A DNA stretch of 49,622 nt from Micromonospora sp. HNM0581. Its GTDB lineage: Bacteria; Actinomycetota; Actinomycetes; Mycobacteriales; Micromonosporaceae. This document shows, in pieces, positions 8,315 through 16,498 of the stretch (its first letter is position 1; each line of letters starts with the position of its first letter). Made by a program: the position numbers and the translations under genes. A model generated the notes under the pieces. It was not told where the DNA came from, searched no databases, and was given only the letters and a program-made list of their open reading frames with translations. The stretch is from assembly GCF_012726175.1 (NCBI RefSeq), contig NZ_JAASAD010000024.1:1-49622 (forward strand), in the 5' to 3' direction.

Positions 8315-9424
8315 TCACAGCTTGGCCAGGACCTTTTGGAGCGCATCGATGATCCGGTCCTGCTTCGCCGGCTCCAGCGCGGGATACATCGGCAGCGAAA
8401 ATATCTCCCCCGCCAGCTTCTCCGTGATCGGCAGGGCGCCCTCGGCATAGCCCAGATGCGCGAAGCCGGTCATCGTGTGCACCGGCCAGGGATAGCTGAT
8501 GTTGAGGTTGATGTCGCACTCGCGCAGAGCGGCGATGATCTCGTCCCGCCGGGGATGGCGCACCACGTAGACGTAGTAGACGTGCTCGTTGTGGGGTGCG
8601 ACCACCGGCAGCGCGAGGTCCGTCCCGGCCAGCGCGGCGGCATACCGGTCGGCCACCGCCCGCCGGCCCGCGATGTAGCTGTCCAGCCGGCGCAGCTTGC
8701 GGCGCAGGATCTCCGCGTGGACCTCGTCGAGGCGGCTGTTGTGACCGGGCGTCTCGACGACGTAGTAGCGCTCCTCCATGCCGTAGTACCGCAGCCTGCG
8801 CAGCCGCCGGGCCGTCTCGTCGTCGTCGGTGACGACCGCTCCCCCGTCGCCGTATGTGCCGAGCACCTTGGTGGGGTAGAACGAGAACGCGCTGGCGTCA
8901 CCGGTCGTTCCGGCCAGCCGGCCGCGGTGGCGCGCGCCGTGCGCCTGCGCGCAGTCCTCCAGCAGGATCAGATCGTGGGCGTCGGCGAGTGCGCGCAGTT
9001 CGGTCAGGTCGACGCACTGTCCGTACAGGTGAACCGGCAGGATGCAGGTGGTCCGCGGGCCGACCACGCTGCTCACCGCTGAGTTGTCCATCAGGTACGT
9101 GTCACTGTCGACGTCGACGAAGACCGGCACCGCGCCGACCGAGTCGATCGCGACGATCGTCGGCGCTGCAGTGTTCGACACCGTGATCACCTCGTCGCCC
9201 GGGCGGACCCCGGCCGCCTGCAGCGCGAGCTTGATCGCGTTCGTGCCGTTGTCGACGCCGACGCAGTGGGCCATCCCGTGCCAGGCTGCATACTCCGCCT
9301 CGAACGCCTTTACGCTCTGGCCCAGCACCAGTTGACCGGACCGGAACACGGTGTCGACCGCGTCGAGGATGTCGTCCCGCTCGGTCTCGTACTCGCCGAG
9401 GTAGTACCATACGTTGTCGCTCAT
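8315..9424 (-). CDS. dTDP-ketosugar 3-aminotransferase (DegT/DnrJ/EryC1 family)
   Basis: The 369-residue PLP enzyme belongs to the sugar aminotransferases. GVDNGTNAIKLAL binds the cofactor phosphate, LEDCAQAHGA carries the aspartate that contacts the pyridine nitrogen, and SFYPTKVLGTYGDGG holds the Schiff-base lysine near residue 185. In this pathway it would aminate C-3 of a dTDP-3-keto-2,6-dideoxysugar. That makes the amino precursor for both N,N-dimethylated sugars (via the two N-methyltransferases) and nitro sugars (via the nitrososynthase). It is the only sugar aminotransferase in the window, so both branches probably share it. Confidence 0.92.
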   Translation of the reverse strand: MSDNVWYYLGEYETERDDILDAVDTVFRSGQLVLGQSVKAFEAEYAAWHGMAHCVGVDNGTNAIKLALQAAGVRPGDEVITVSNTAAPTIVAIDSVGAVPVFVDVDSDTYLMDNSAVSSVVGPRTTCILPVHLYGQCVDLTELRALADAHDLILLEDCAQAHGARHRGRLAGTTGDASAFSFYPTKVLGTYGDGGAVVTDDDETARRLRRLRYYGMEERYYVVETPGHNSRLDEVHAEILRRKLRRLDSYIAGRRAVADRYAAALAGTDLALPVVAPHNEHVYYVYVVRHPRRDEIIAALRECDINLNISYPWPVHTMTGFAHLGYAEGALPITEKLAGEIFSLPMYPALEPAKQDRIIDALQKVLAKL

Positions 9425-9473
9425 CGATGCGCCGGCCCCTCATCCGTTCGCTGCGCCAGGCTAGGTCGGCACG

Positions 9474-9516
9474 ACGTTCGCAGCACGCGCTCGGGAACCG
9501 CTGCAACGCGGCTCGA
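9474..9516 (-). promoter_or_regulatory. Candidate SARP-type promoter of aminotransferase
   Basis: Toward the gene: TCGAGCC / TGCAGCG / CCGAGCG at 11-bp spacing, 8 bp, then GAACGT (9479-9474), 49 nt before the ATG at 9424. A TAGCCT hexamer at 9463-9458 is an alternative -10. Confidence 0.45.
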
Positions 9517-9522
9517 TACACC

Positions 9523-9565
9523 TTGGTGAGCCATTCAGCACGCCGCGAGCGGGCTCTGCCAGGGT
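9523..9565 (+). promoter_or_regulatory. Candidate SARP-type promoter of second N-methyltransferase (weak)
   Basis: TTGGTGA / TTCAGCA / GCGAGCG at 11-bp spacing, 8 bp, then CAGGGT (9560-9565), 37 nt before the ATG at 9603. No repeat carries a full TCGA core. Confidence 0.35.
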
Positions 9566-9602
9566 TCTTGGCCGACACCCTCCCCTTTTCGCAGGAGCGC
9601 CG

Positions 9603-10313
9603 ATGTACAGCGCCGATCTGGCCGACGTGTACGAGCGGATCTATCAGAGCCGGGGCAAGGACTGGGGCGCCGAAGCCGTCCTCGTCGACGAGGTCGTGCG
9701 CCGGCACCGCCCGGCGGCGCGCACGCTGCTCGACGTCGCCTGCGGAACCGGTGCACATCTCGAAGCGCTGTCCCGCCGATTCGCGCACGTCGAGGGCCTC
9801 GAACTGGCCGAACCGATGCGGGAGCGGGCCAGGCTGCGGCTGCCCGGCGTCCACATCCGGGCCGGCGACATGCGCGACTTCGACCTGCACACCACCTTCG
9901 ACGCGATCACGTGCATGTTCTGCTCGATCGCGTACGTGGACACGGTCGAGGAGATGCGCGCCGCCATCGGTTGCATGGCGCGGCACCTGGCGCCCGGAGG
10001 GGTCCTGGTCGTCGAGCCCTGGTGGTTCCCTGAACAGTTCATCGAGGGCTACGTGGCGGGTGATCTAGCCCGTGGTGAGGACCTCACGATCGCCCGGATC
10101 TCCCACTCGACACTCGATGGCCGGGCCACCCGGATGGAGGTCCGGTTCCTAGTCGCCGACGAGTCGGGTATCCGCGAGTTCGTGGAGATCGACCGCCTGA
10201 CGCTGTTCACGCGTGAGGAGTACGAATCAGCTTTCCGCGATGCCGGATGCTCGATCGAGTTCCTCCCCGGCCCGCCGACCGGGCGCGGCCTATTCGTCGG
10301 TATCCGACAGTGA
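9603..10313 (+). CDS. dTDP-aminosugar N-methyltransferase (TylM1/DesVI type), second copy
   Basis: This 236-residue methyltransferase begins MYSADLADVYERIYQSRGKD, as DesVI-type enzymes do. It has TLLDVACGTGAHLEALS, GDMRDFDLHTTFDAITCMF, VVEPWWFPEQFIEGYVAG and FLPGPPTGRGLFVG. It is clearly paralogous to the protein at 3858-4610. Together with the 3-aminotransferase, transcribed divergently beside it, it would make the methylamino or dimethylamino sugar. AGGAG stands upstream of the ATG. It is transcribed alone and ends against a convergent gene with a shared hairpin. Confidence 0.87.
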   Translation: MYSADLADVYERIYQSRGKDWGAEAVLVDEVVRRHRPAARTLLDVACGTGAHLEALSRRFAHVEGLELAEPMRERARLRLPGVHIRAGDMRDFDLHTTFDAITCMFCSIAYVDTVEEMRAAIGCMARHLAPGGVLVVEPWWFPEQFIEGYVAGDLARGEDLTIARISHSTLDGRATRMEVRFLVADESGIREFVEIDRLTLFTREEYESAFRDAGCSIEFLPGPPTGRGLFVGIRQ

Positions 10314-10315
10314 GG

Positions 10316-10344
10316 GCGTGCGGCACCGTCATCCGGCCGCACGC
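10316..10344. terminator. Hairpin between convergent genes
   Basis: A 9-bp stem (10316-10324 with 10336-10344) with an 11-nt loop overlaps the last codons of the 3-ketoreductase gene on the opposite strand. Confidence 0.55.
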
Positions 10345-11342
10345 AGCATTCTCGCCGGGGAACCGGTCACGCGTGCCACGTCGCGGACCGCCTCGACCAG
10401 TTGGGCCTGCCGCAGGGTGGCCCGCTCCTCGATCGGCCCGTCGACACCGGAGCGAACCGCCTGGACGAACGCACGCACCGCGTTGCGTACCTGCGGGTCG
10501 GCCGGCATCGCCAACTCGGTGGCCTGATCCTGGCGTTCAACCCGGACCGGCGGTTTCAGCTGGTCCGGCGGCGTGAACGCCCGGTCGACGGCGATCCGGC
10601 CGGTGCTGCCCCACAGCGCGTACTCGCACCGGTAGGAGTGGTCGAAGCCGAACGCCAGCTGTACCGCCACGCCGTCCGGCGCGGCCAGCAGGGCGGATCC
10701 GGCCACGTCGACGCCGGTGGTCTCGTCGTACCGCAGGGTGGCGGCGAGCACCTCGAGTTCCGGCAGGAACAGCTGCGCCGCCCGCAGCGGGTACACCCCC
10801 ACGTCGAGCAGTGCGCCGCCGCCGAGGGCCGGCTGGTAGCGAAACCCGGCCGGATCGAGTGGCGGCACACCGAACGAGCTGGAGAACACCTGCAGCCGGC
10901 CGATGGCGTTGGCGGCGACCATGGCCCGGACTGCGTCGTGCTGCGAGTGGTGCAGGAACATGAAGTTCTCGGCGAGGACGCGTCCGCGTTCGCGGGCGAC
11001 GGCCATCAGTTCGACCGTCTCCACGTGCGTGGTGCACAACGGCTTCTCGGCGAGCACGTGTTTGCCGGCCCGCAGCGCCTCCGCCACCCACTCGTAGTGC
11101 AGCCGCGGCGGCAGCGGGATGTACACCGCCTCGACGTCGTCGCGCTTGAGCAGATCGCGGTAGCCGGTCACCGCCGCGCAGCCGAACCGGCCGGCGACCT
11201 GTTCGGCCTTGGACCGGCTCCGGCTGGCCACCGCGACGACCTCGACACCGTCGAGCCCTGCGATCGTGGGCATCAACCGCCGGATGGCGATGTCGGCGCA
11301 CCCGAGCACGCCCATCCGAAGCACAGAACCGGATCCAGACAA
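10329..11342 (-). CDS. dTDP-sugar 3-ketoreductase (Gfo/Idh/MocA family, KijD10-like)
   Basis: The 337-residue protein has an N-terminal Rossmann motif (MGVLGCADIAIRRL) and the EKPLCTTH motif whose lysine is catalytic in Gfo/Idh/MocA enzymes. A C-terminal beta-sheet domain follows. KijD10-like members reduce the 3-keto group made by the 2,3-dehydratase, giving 2,6-dideoxysugars. I chose the TTG at 11342 because GAGAGG stands 6 nt upstream; longer frames would run into the SARP gene. Its candidate promoter overlaps the 3' end of that gene. Confidence 0.88.
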   Translation of the reverse strand: MSGSGSVLRMGVLGCADIAIRRLMPTIAGLDGVEVVAVASRSRSKAEQVAGRFGCAAVTGYRDLLKRDDVEAVYIPLPPRLHYEWVAEALRAGKHVLAEKPLCTTHVETVELMAVARERGRVLAENFMFLHHSQHDAVRAMVAANAIGRLQVFSSSFGVPPLDPAGFRYQPALGGGALLDVGVYPLRAAQLFLPELEVLAATLRYDETTGVDVAGSALLAAPDGVAVQLAFGFDHSYRCEYALWGSTGRIAVDRAFTPPDQLKPPVRVERQDQATELAMPADPQVRNAVRAFVQAVRSGVDGPIEERATLRQAQLVEAVRDVARVTGSPARMLRAAG

Positions 11343-11382
11343 CGGGCACCTCTCAGCGCGGGCGTACGTGCGAACCAAGGCG

Positions 11383-11425
11383 ACCCTGGCGGGCACGCCT
11401 CATCGGCTGCTCGACACCCGCTCGA
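11383..11425 (-). promoter_or_regulatory. Candidate SARP-type promoter of 3-ketoreductase, inside SARP gene end
   Basis: Toward the gene: TCGAGCG / TCGAGCA / ATGAGGC at 11-bp spacing, 8 bp, then CAGGGT (11388-11383), 40 nt before the TTG. The first two repeats lie within the last codons of the SARP gene itself. Confidence 0.6.
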
Positions 11426-13355
11426 TCGGGTTCGGCGGCAACTTACGCATCGTCGACAGCACCGAGTCGAGCCGTTCCCGGGCGTACAGGTGCGCCACCC
11501 TCGGGAACGAGTAGTGCAGCTGGTCTCGGGCGCCGGGTACGACACTCACCTTCAGCAGGTGGTTGTCGGCGAACCGCTCCAGGAGCCGCTCCGCCGGCGG
11601 GACCTCCCAGCCGAGCAGGTCGGCTACGGCCTCAGCGGTGAACTCCCCGTGCGGCAGCATGCTCAGCAGCCGGAAGGTGCTCTGCTCCACCCGGTTGAGC
11701 AGGTCGTAGCTCGCGTCGTATGCCGATCGCACATCCAGCTCGCCGAGGCACAGCTCTTCGAGTACCTCGCGCGATCTCTGCAGATGCTCGGCCATGCCGC
11801 TGAGCGAGCGGGCCGGTACCGCGGCGAGCCGTGCGCCGATGCACCGCAACGCGAGCGGCAGCCGGCCCACCATGTCGACGAGGGTGCGGGCGGCCCGCTG
11901 TTCGCGGTCGACACGGTCCCGGCCGATGATGCGGGCGAGCAGCTCCAGACTCTCGGCGTGGTCGAACACGTCGAGATCGATGTTCCAGAGGCCGCCCAGC
12001 CCGTACAGGCGGCGACGTCCGGTGACGACGACCGCGCACCGCGGGTCGCTCGGCAGCAGTAGCCGCACCTGGTCGACGGAGGCGGCGTCGTCGAGAAGCA
12101 CCAGGAGCCGCCGTCCCGCCGTCGCCGAGCGGTACGTCTTGCACCGCTCGGTGAGGTCGTCGGGGATGTGCTCCTCCGCCAGACCCAGCGTCCGCAGAAA
12201 GCCGTGCAACACCTCGGCCGGGTCCAGGGCCCGGCCTGAGGATCCGTTGAGGTCGGCGTACAGCTGACCCCCGGGGTACGAGCGCCGCAGCCGGTGCGCC
12301 AGGTGCGTCGCGAGGGCGGTCTTGCCGACACCGGGCATGCCGGTGATGAACCCGATGCGGGTCGCGGTCCGCGACCCGGCGTCCGCGTCCATCGCGAGGT
12401 GTGCGCCGAGTTCGGCGAGTACGCCGGCCCGTCCGGTGAAGTCGGCGATGTCGGTCGGCAGCTGGGCGGGCCGCGGCAGCTGACTCGCCGGGGCGGTGGG
12501 CACGGGCCGGGGCTGTTCGGACACCGTCCGGCGACCCGGAGCCGGCTCGGCGGGCGCCTGCCCGCCGGCGACGATCCGCTCACGTGCCGGCGGCCCGGGC
12601 TGGCTCGGCACCATCGGGGCGTCGGACAGCAGCGAATGGTGCAGCGCGCCGAGGGCGTGGCCCGGTTCGAGCCCAAGGTCCTCGATCATTCTGCCGCGCA
12701 GGGTCCGGAAGACTTCGAGGGCCTCCTGACGGCGGCCGGAGCGGTGCAGTGCCAGCATGAGCGAAGCGTGCAGCTGCTCGTCGAGCGGGCGGGTGAGGAC
12801 GAGGGCTTTCAGTTCACTGACCAGCTCGTTGTGCCGGCCGAGGGTGAGATCGGCCTGAATGCGCAAATCGAGGATGCGGGCCCGGAGTTCTTCGAGGCGG
12901 GTCACGTACGAGGTGAGCAACGCGCCGGGCACCACGTCGACCAACGCGGCCCCGCGCCACAGGGCGAGGGCACGGCGCAGCGTCGTCGCGGCCCGCTCGG
13001 CGTCATCGGCCTCCAGTAACGCGCGTCCCTCGGCGGCGTCGGTCTCGAACCGGTACAGGTCGACCGCCTCGTCCGGGACGTTGAGCAGGTAGCCACCCGG
13101 TTTGGTGGACAGGATCGGCTCCGACCCGCACCCGACCAGGGCCCGGCGCAGCTTGTACACGTAGGTCTGCAGGGTCGTCATCGCGCTTGCCGGAGGGTCC
13201 TGCTCCCACAGCTCGTCGATGAGCTCGCCGGTCTGCACGAGGGCGTTTCGACGTAGCAGGAGAAGCGAAATGACCTGGCGCGGCTTGGGTGCGGTAGGAA
13301 CAACCTCCCGTCCGTTGGCGTACATTTCCAGAGGCCCGAGCACTCGAAAGTCCAT
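11400..13355 (-). CDS. SARP-family activator with NB-ARC ATPase domain
   Basis: This 651-residue protein starts with an OmpR-type winged helix (MDFRVLGPLEMYANGREVV, about residues 1-95) and the bacterial transcriptional activation domain (about 100-245). An NTPase domain follows, with a P-loop GMPGVGKTALATHLAHR near residue 338 and a second acidic motif RRLLVLLDDAASVDQV. The layout is that of AfsR-type SARPs without the TPR tail. SARPs bind TCGA-type direct repeats upstream of biosynthetic promoters, and the window has many. Leucine 113 is a TTA codon, so production may depend on bldA. The ATG at 13355 has a GGGGGA site. A response regulator lies upstream, as dnrN does near dnrI. Confidence 0.93.
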   Translation of the reverse strand: MDFRVLGPLEMYANGREVVPTAPKPRQVISLLLLRRNALVQTGELIDELWEQDPPASAMTTLQTYVYKLRRALVGCGSEPILSTKPGGYLLNVPDEAVDLYRFETDAAEGRALLEADDAERAATTLRRALALWRGAALVDVVPGALLTSYVTRLEELRARILDLRIQADLTLGRHNELVSELKALVLTRPLDEQLHASLMLALHRSGRRQEALEVFRTLRGRMIEDLGLEPGHALGALHHSLLSDAPMVPSQPGPPARERIVAGGQAPAEPAPGRRTVSEQPRPVPTAPASQLPRPAQLPTDIADFTGRAGVLAELGAHLAMDADAGSRTATRIGFITGMPGVGKTALATHLAHRLRRSYPGGQLYADLNGSSGRALDPAEVLHGFLRTLGLAEEHIPDDLTERCKTYRSATAGRRLLVLLDDAASVDQVRLLLPSDPRCAVVVTGRRRLYGLGGLWNIDLDVFDHAESLELLARIIGRDRVDREQRAARTLVDMVGRLPLALRCIGARLAAVPARSLSGMAEHLQRSREVLEELCLGELDVRSAYDASYDLLNRVEQSTFRLLSMLPHGEFTAEAVADLLGWEVPPAERLLERFADNHLLKVSVVPGARDQLHYSFPRVAHLYARERLDSVLSTMRKLPPNPIERVSSSR

Positions 13356-13378
13356 TGAGTCCCCCAAACTCGACGTTC

Positions 13379-13415
13379 GGTGTAGACGAGGTCGAGCGTA
13401 AACGACCTTTACACC
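13379..13415. promoter_or_regulatory. Imperfect inverted repeat upstream of the SARP gene
   Basis: Arms GGTGTA + AGGTCG (13379-13384, 13389-13394) mirror CGACCT + TACACC (13403-13408, 13410-13415), with small unequal insertions. It lies 24-60 nt upstream of the SARP start and could be an operator or a leader hairpin. The SARP-type heptamer layout is absent here. Confidence 0.4.
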
Positions 13416-13613
13416 CCAGGCCAAAGACTCGGCACCGCAGTGCACAAAGGAAGCATAGAGTGGTATCGAAAGTAGTAGAGCGTCGATATGGGCACTTCAG
13501 AGGTGGCGTTGGCGACGAGTTGGGCGCCCAATTTGTTGCATGCATGTAAACATATTTTACAGCCATCTTGGGAATGCTGGACGGCCGAGAGATTGACCGC
13601 CTTAAGGCCCCTG

Positions 13614-14384
13614 TCAATTCTTGGTGCGACTACGAAAGGGCCGCACCGCCCCTGCGACGAGGTCCGGCCGGGAAGAATTGCGGGCACCCGGAGGTTGAAT
13701 AATCGAGGCGGCCACCGCCTTATTGACGGCATCGATTCGCGAGACCGCGCTGAGCTTGGCGAAGATGTTGCGCAGGTGCCGCTTCACGGTTGTCTCCGCG
13801 AGAGACAGACGGGTCGCGATCTGTGCGTTGCTGAGGCCCTCGGCGGTAGCAGCGAGCACTTCGAGTTCGCGCGGCGACAGCACTTCGTCGCGCCGTCCGT
13901 AGACATGGTCGAGGCTGCTGCGCGAGACTCCGAGCACGACCCAGGCCCGATCGCGCGAGACGGCTCGGACCGCGCTCACCAGGTCGTGCCGCGCCACGCT
14001 CTTGTGCAGATAGCCCCGCACGCCGACCTCGAGCAGATCGCGCACCAGCTCCGGGCCATCGAGCATGCTCAGGATGATGACGGCCGTGTCGGGTGACCCC
14101 TCCCTGATCCGGCGCACCGTGCCGACGGGGTCGCCACCCGGGATCTCGATGTCCAGCACGACGACATCGGGCCGGACCGCCGTCGAGACGGTCACTGCGG
14201 TGACGCTGTCACCGGCCTCGGCGACGACCGACAGATCCTGCTCGGTCTCGAGGATCTGGCGCACCCCGTGCCGGATGAGTTCGTGTCCATCTACGATCAT
14301 CAATGTCGTCGGCCGGACGTGACCAATAGGCAACCCCATCGCCGGTGACGTCGAGTCGGGCTCCGATCGTGAATCGATCTTCAT
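13614..14384 (-). CDS. Atypical NarL/LuxR-type response regulator (DnrN-like)
   Basis: The 256-residue protein has a receiver domain (about 25-145) and a LuxR helix-turn-helix (LSPRELEVLAATAEGLSNAQIATRLS...VKRHLRNIF). The phospho-acceptor aspartate is present (VVVLDIEIPG), as are the serine (ILSMLD) and lysine (YLHKS). The usual acidic pair near the N-terminus reads VDGHEL instead of VDDHEL, so one metal-binding acid is missing. No histidine kinase is nearby. Atypical regulators such as DnrN and JadR1 also act without classical phosphorylation, and DnrN switches on the SARP gene dnrI. I infer the same hierarchy here. The start at 14384 is chosen for its GAGG site; a GTG at 14390 is possible. 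Confidence 0.85.
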   Translation of the reverse strand: MKIDSRSEPDSTSPAMGLPIGHVRPTTLMIVDGHELIRHGVRQILETEQDLSVVAEAGDSVTAVTVSTAVRPDVVVLDIEIPGGDPVGTVRRIREGSPDTAVIILSMLDGPELVRDLLEVGVRGYLHKSVARHDLVSAVRAVSRDRAWVVLGVSRSSLDHVYGRRDEVLSPRELEVLAATAEGLSNAQIATRLSLAETTVKRHLRNIFAKLSAVSRIDAVNKAVAASIIQPPGARNSSRPDLVAGAVRPFRSRTKN

Positions 14385-14513
14385 CAACACCTCAGCGAGT
14401 CGGTGAGCACCCGCCAGCCCCCGCCGGAAACATGCCCCTGTGAGTGAAACGAGTACGTCGATGCCTTACGAAAGAGTACCAGCGAAGCCCATTCTGCCAA
14501 GAGATCGAATCTC

Positions 14514-14535
14514 AATGGAACATCAGTGTTCCATT
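14514..14535. promoter_or_regulatory. Perfect palindromic operator candidate upstream of exporter genes
   Basis: AATGGAACA (14514-14522) and TGTTCCATT (14527-14535) form a perfect 9-bp inverted repeat with a 4-bp spacer. A -10-like TAGATT lies at 14553-14558, so the palindrome would cover the -35 region of the drrAB-type promoter. This suits a dimeric repressor such as a TetR protein responding to the product. The SARP layout is absent here. Confidence 0.6.
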
Positions 14536-14582
14536 ACTGGAGTTTCGTGTGCTAGATTCAGGGCGCCGAGAGGAGGCGCAGC

Positions 14583-15569
14583 ATGCCGACCAGACCTGCG
14601 CTCATCGCCCGTGACCTGTGCAAGAAGCTAGGCAAGACGAAGGCGTTGGACGGCTTCGACCTCACGGTCATGGAGGGCACCGTGTGTGGCCTTCTCGGCC
14701 CGAACGGCGCGGGCAAGACCACCGCGGTGCGCATCCTGACAACCCTGCTTCTGCCCGACAGCGGCAGCGCGACCGTCGCCGGGTTCGACGTGGTACGCGA
14801 GCCCGCCCGGGTGCGCTTCCAGATCGGACTCACCGGGCAGCAGCCGACCGTCGACGAGATGCTGACAGGCCGCGAGAACCTGCGCATGTGGGGCCGCCTG
14901 TACCATCTTCCGGCCCGGGCGGCGCGGATCCGCGCCGACGAGCTGCTGGAACAGTTCAGGCTCACCGACGCAGCCGACAAGCAGGTTCGGCACTACTCCG
15001 GCGGCATGCGCCGCCGGCTCGATCTTGCCATCGCGTTCATCCTCGCCCCACGGTTGCTCTTTCTCGACGAGCCGACCACCGGCCTCGACCCTCGGAGCCG
15101 CAACGAGGTCTGGAACGCCGTGCGCATGCTGACCCACGGCGGTACCACCGTTCTGCTGACGACGCAGTACCTCGACGAGGCCGACCAGCTCGCCGATCAG
15201 ATCGCCGTGATGGCCCACGGCCGCGTGATCGCCGACGACACCCCGGAGCAGCTCAAGTCGACCCTCGGCGGCGACCAGCTCGACATCGTCGTGCGTGACG
15301 CCGCTGAGCTGGCCGCGGCTACCGCCCTGGTGGAACGCGTCACGACGCAGAGTGCGCACAGCGAGCCAGACACCCGCCGCATCAATGCTCCGGTCAAAGA
15401 CCGGGTCGGCACGCTCGTCGAGGTGACGCGCCGGCTCGCTGAGGCCGGCATCGACGTCGCTGACATCGCGCTGCGCAGGCCGACCCTCGACGAGGTGTTC
15501 CTGCGGCTGACCGCAGACCCGGCGCAGGAGGGCATACCCATCGATCAGACCAAGGAGCCGGTCGGATGA
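14583..15569 (+). CDS. drrA: ABC transporter ATPase, DrrA type
   Basis: The 328-residue ATPase has Walker A LGPNGAGKTT near residue 39, the signature YSGGMRRRLDLA near 139, Walker B LLFLDEPTTGLDP near 159 and a switch histidine region (TTQYLDEADQL). The C-terminal extension with LRRPTLDEVFLRLT is typical of DrrA-type drug exporters of anthracycline producers. It pairs with the permease that overlaps it by 4 nt. The likely role is export of, and self-resistance to, the glycosylated anthracycline. GAGAGGAGG precedes the ATG. The palindrome at 14514 suggests control by a separate repressor and not by the SARP. Confidence 0.92.
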   Translation: MPTRPALIARDLCKKLGKTKALDGFDLTVMEGTVCGLLGPNGAGKTTAVRILTTLLLPDSGSATVAGFDVVREPARVRFQIGLTGQQPTVDEMLTGRENLRMWGRLYHLPARAARIRADELLEQFRLTDAADKQVRHYSGGMRRRLDLAIAFILAPRLLFLDEPTTGLDPRSRNEVWNAVRMLTHGGTTVLLTTQYLDEADQLADQIAVMAHGRVIADDTPEQLKSTLGGDQLDIVVRDAAELAAATALVERVTTQSAHSEPDTRRINAPVKDRVGTLVEVTRRLAEAGIDVADIALRRPTLDEVFLRLTADPAQEGIPIDQTKEPVG

Positions 15570-16390
15570 ACCCGACGGTCGTATCGTCGCCGGACCGCCT
15601 CACCGGACACCTGCGCTGGACGTTGACCGAGAGCTTCGTCATGTGGCATCGCAACCTGATCAGCTGGGTTCGCGTGCCGATTCAGATGGCATACAGCCTG
15701 TTCTGGCCGGTTGAGATGGTCGTGCTGTTCGGCTTCGTGTTCGGCGGCGCGATGGCCGTCGACGGGGTCGACAACTACCGCGAATACCTCATGCCGGGCC
15801 TGTTCGGCCAGACCATGCTCTTCGGCATCGTCACCACCCTAATGACGGTCGCCAACGACAGCTCCAAGGGGGTGACCGACCGCCTCCGCTCGATGCCGAT
15901 CTCGCGTTCGTCGGTCGTGCTCGGGCACTGCTTCACCGGAATGTTCCACTCCTTCCTCGAACTGGTCAGCCTGATCCTGTGCGGCCTGGCCATCGGCTGG
16001 CGCTGGCACAACGGCTGGGAGAGCGCCGTTCTGGCGGTGCTGCTACTGCTGTTGCTGCGATACTCGCTGATCTGGGTGGGCATCTACATCGGACTCCGGC
16101 TCTCCCCGGAGGCGGCCGGGTCGTCGTTCGTGGTGCTGTTTCCGGTCTCGCTGCTGGCCAACACGTTCGTGTCGCCGGAGCAGATGCCGACGTGGCTACG
16201 GGTCATGTCCGAATGGAACCCACTCTCGGCGACCATCGGTGCCAGCGCCGAACTGTTCGGCAATCCCGGGCGCACCGGTGGTTCCTGGGCCGCGGACCAC
16301 GCCACCCTTCTGGCCATCGTCTGGCCGCTGGTGATCACCGCGGTCTTCCTCCCGCTGGCCGTGCGCCGGTGGCGCAACCTGAGCCGGTGA
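15566..16390 (+). CDS. drrB: ABC-2 type permease, DrrB type
   Basis: This 274-residue membrane protein has about six hydrophobic segments and the ABC-2 signature region (LMPGLFGQTMLFGIVTTLM, followed by DRLRSMPISRSSV). It ends with a positively charged tail. The start codon overlaps the drrA stop (ATGA), as in daunorubicin drrAB. It would form the membrane pore of a two-plus-two exporter with DrrA. Confidence 0.92.
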   Translation: MNPTVVSSPDRLTGHLRWTLTESFVMWHRNLISWVRVPIQMAYSLFWPVEMVVLFGFVFGGAMAVDGVDNYREYLMPGLFGQTMLFGIVTTLMTVANDSSKGVTDRLRSMPISRSSVVLGHCFTGMFHSFLELVSLILCGLAIGWRWHNGWESAVLAVLLLLLLRYSLIWVGIYIGLRLSPEAAGSSFVVLFPVSLLANTFVSPEQMPTWLRVMSEWNPLSATIGASAELFGNPGRTGGSWAADHATLLAIVWPLVITAVFLPLAVRRWRNLSR

Positions 16391-16401
16391 CGCGCCGGCC
16401 G

Positions 16402-16444
16402 ACCAGCGATCGTCGATCCCCGCGCGAGGCGTCCCTGCCAGCCT
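16402..16444 (+). promoter_or_regulatory. Candidate SARP-type promoter of SnoaB-like operon
   Basis: ACCAGCG / TCGATCC / GCGAGGC at 11-bp spacing, 8 bp, then CAGCCT (16439-16444), 54 nt before the GTG at 16499. A strong hairpin (16448-16476) falls between this hexamer and the start codon. Confidence 0.4.
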
Positions 16445-16447
16445 GAC

Positions 16448-16476
16448 CGGCGTCGGGCCCGGTAGGCCCGACGCCG
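16448..16476. terminator. Strong hairpin: drrAB terminator or leader element
   Basis: A perfect 12-bp GC-rich stem (16448-16459 with 16465-16476) closes a 5-nt loop downstream of drrB. It reads as a terminator for the exporter operon. If the promoter at 16402-16444 is real, it also lies at the start of the next transcript and could act as a leader structure. Confidence 0.6.
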
Positions 16477-16498
16477 CACCGTAGCGAAGGGCGATCAG

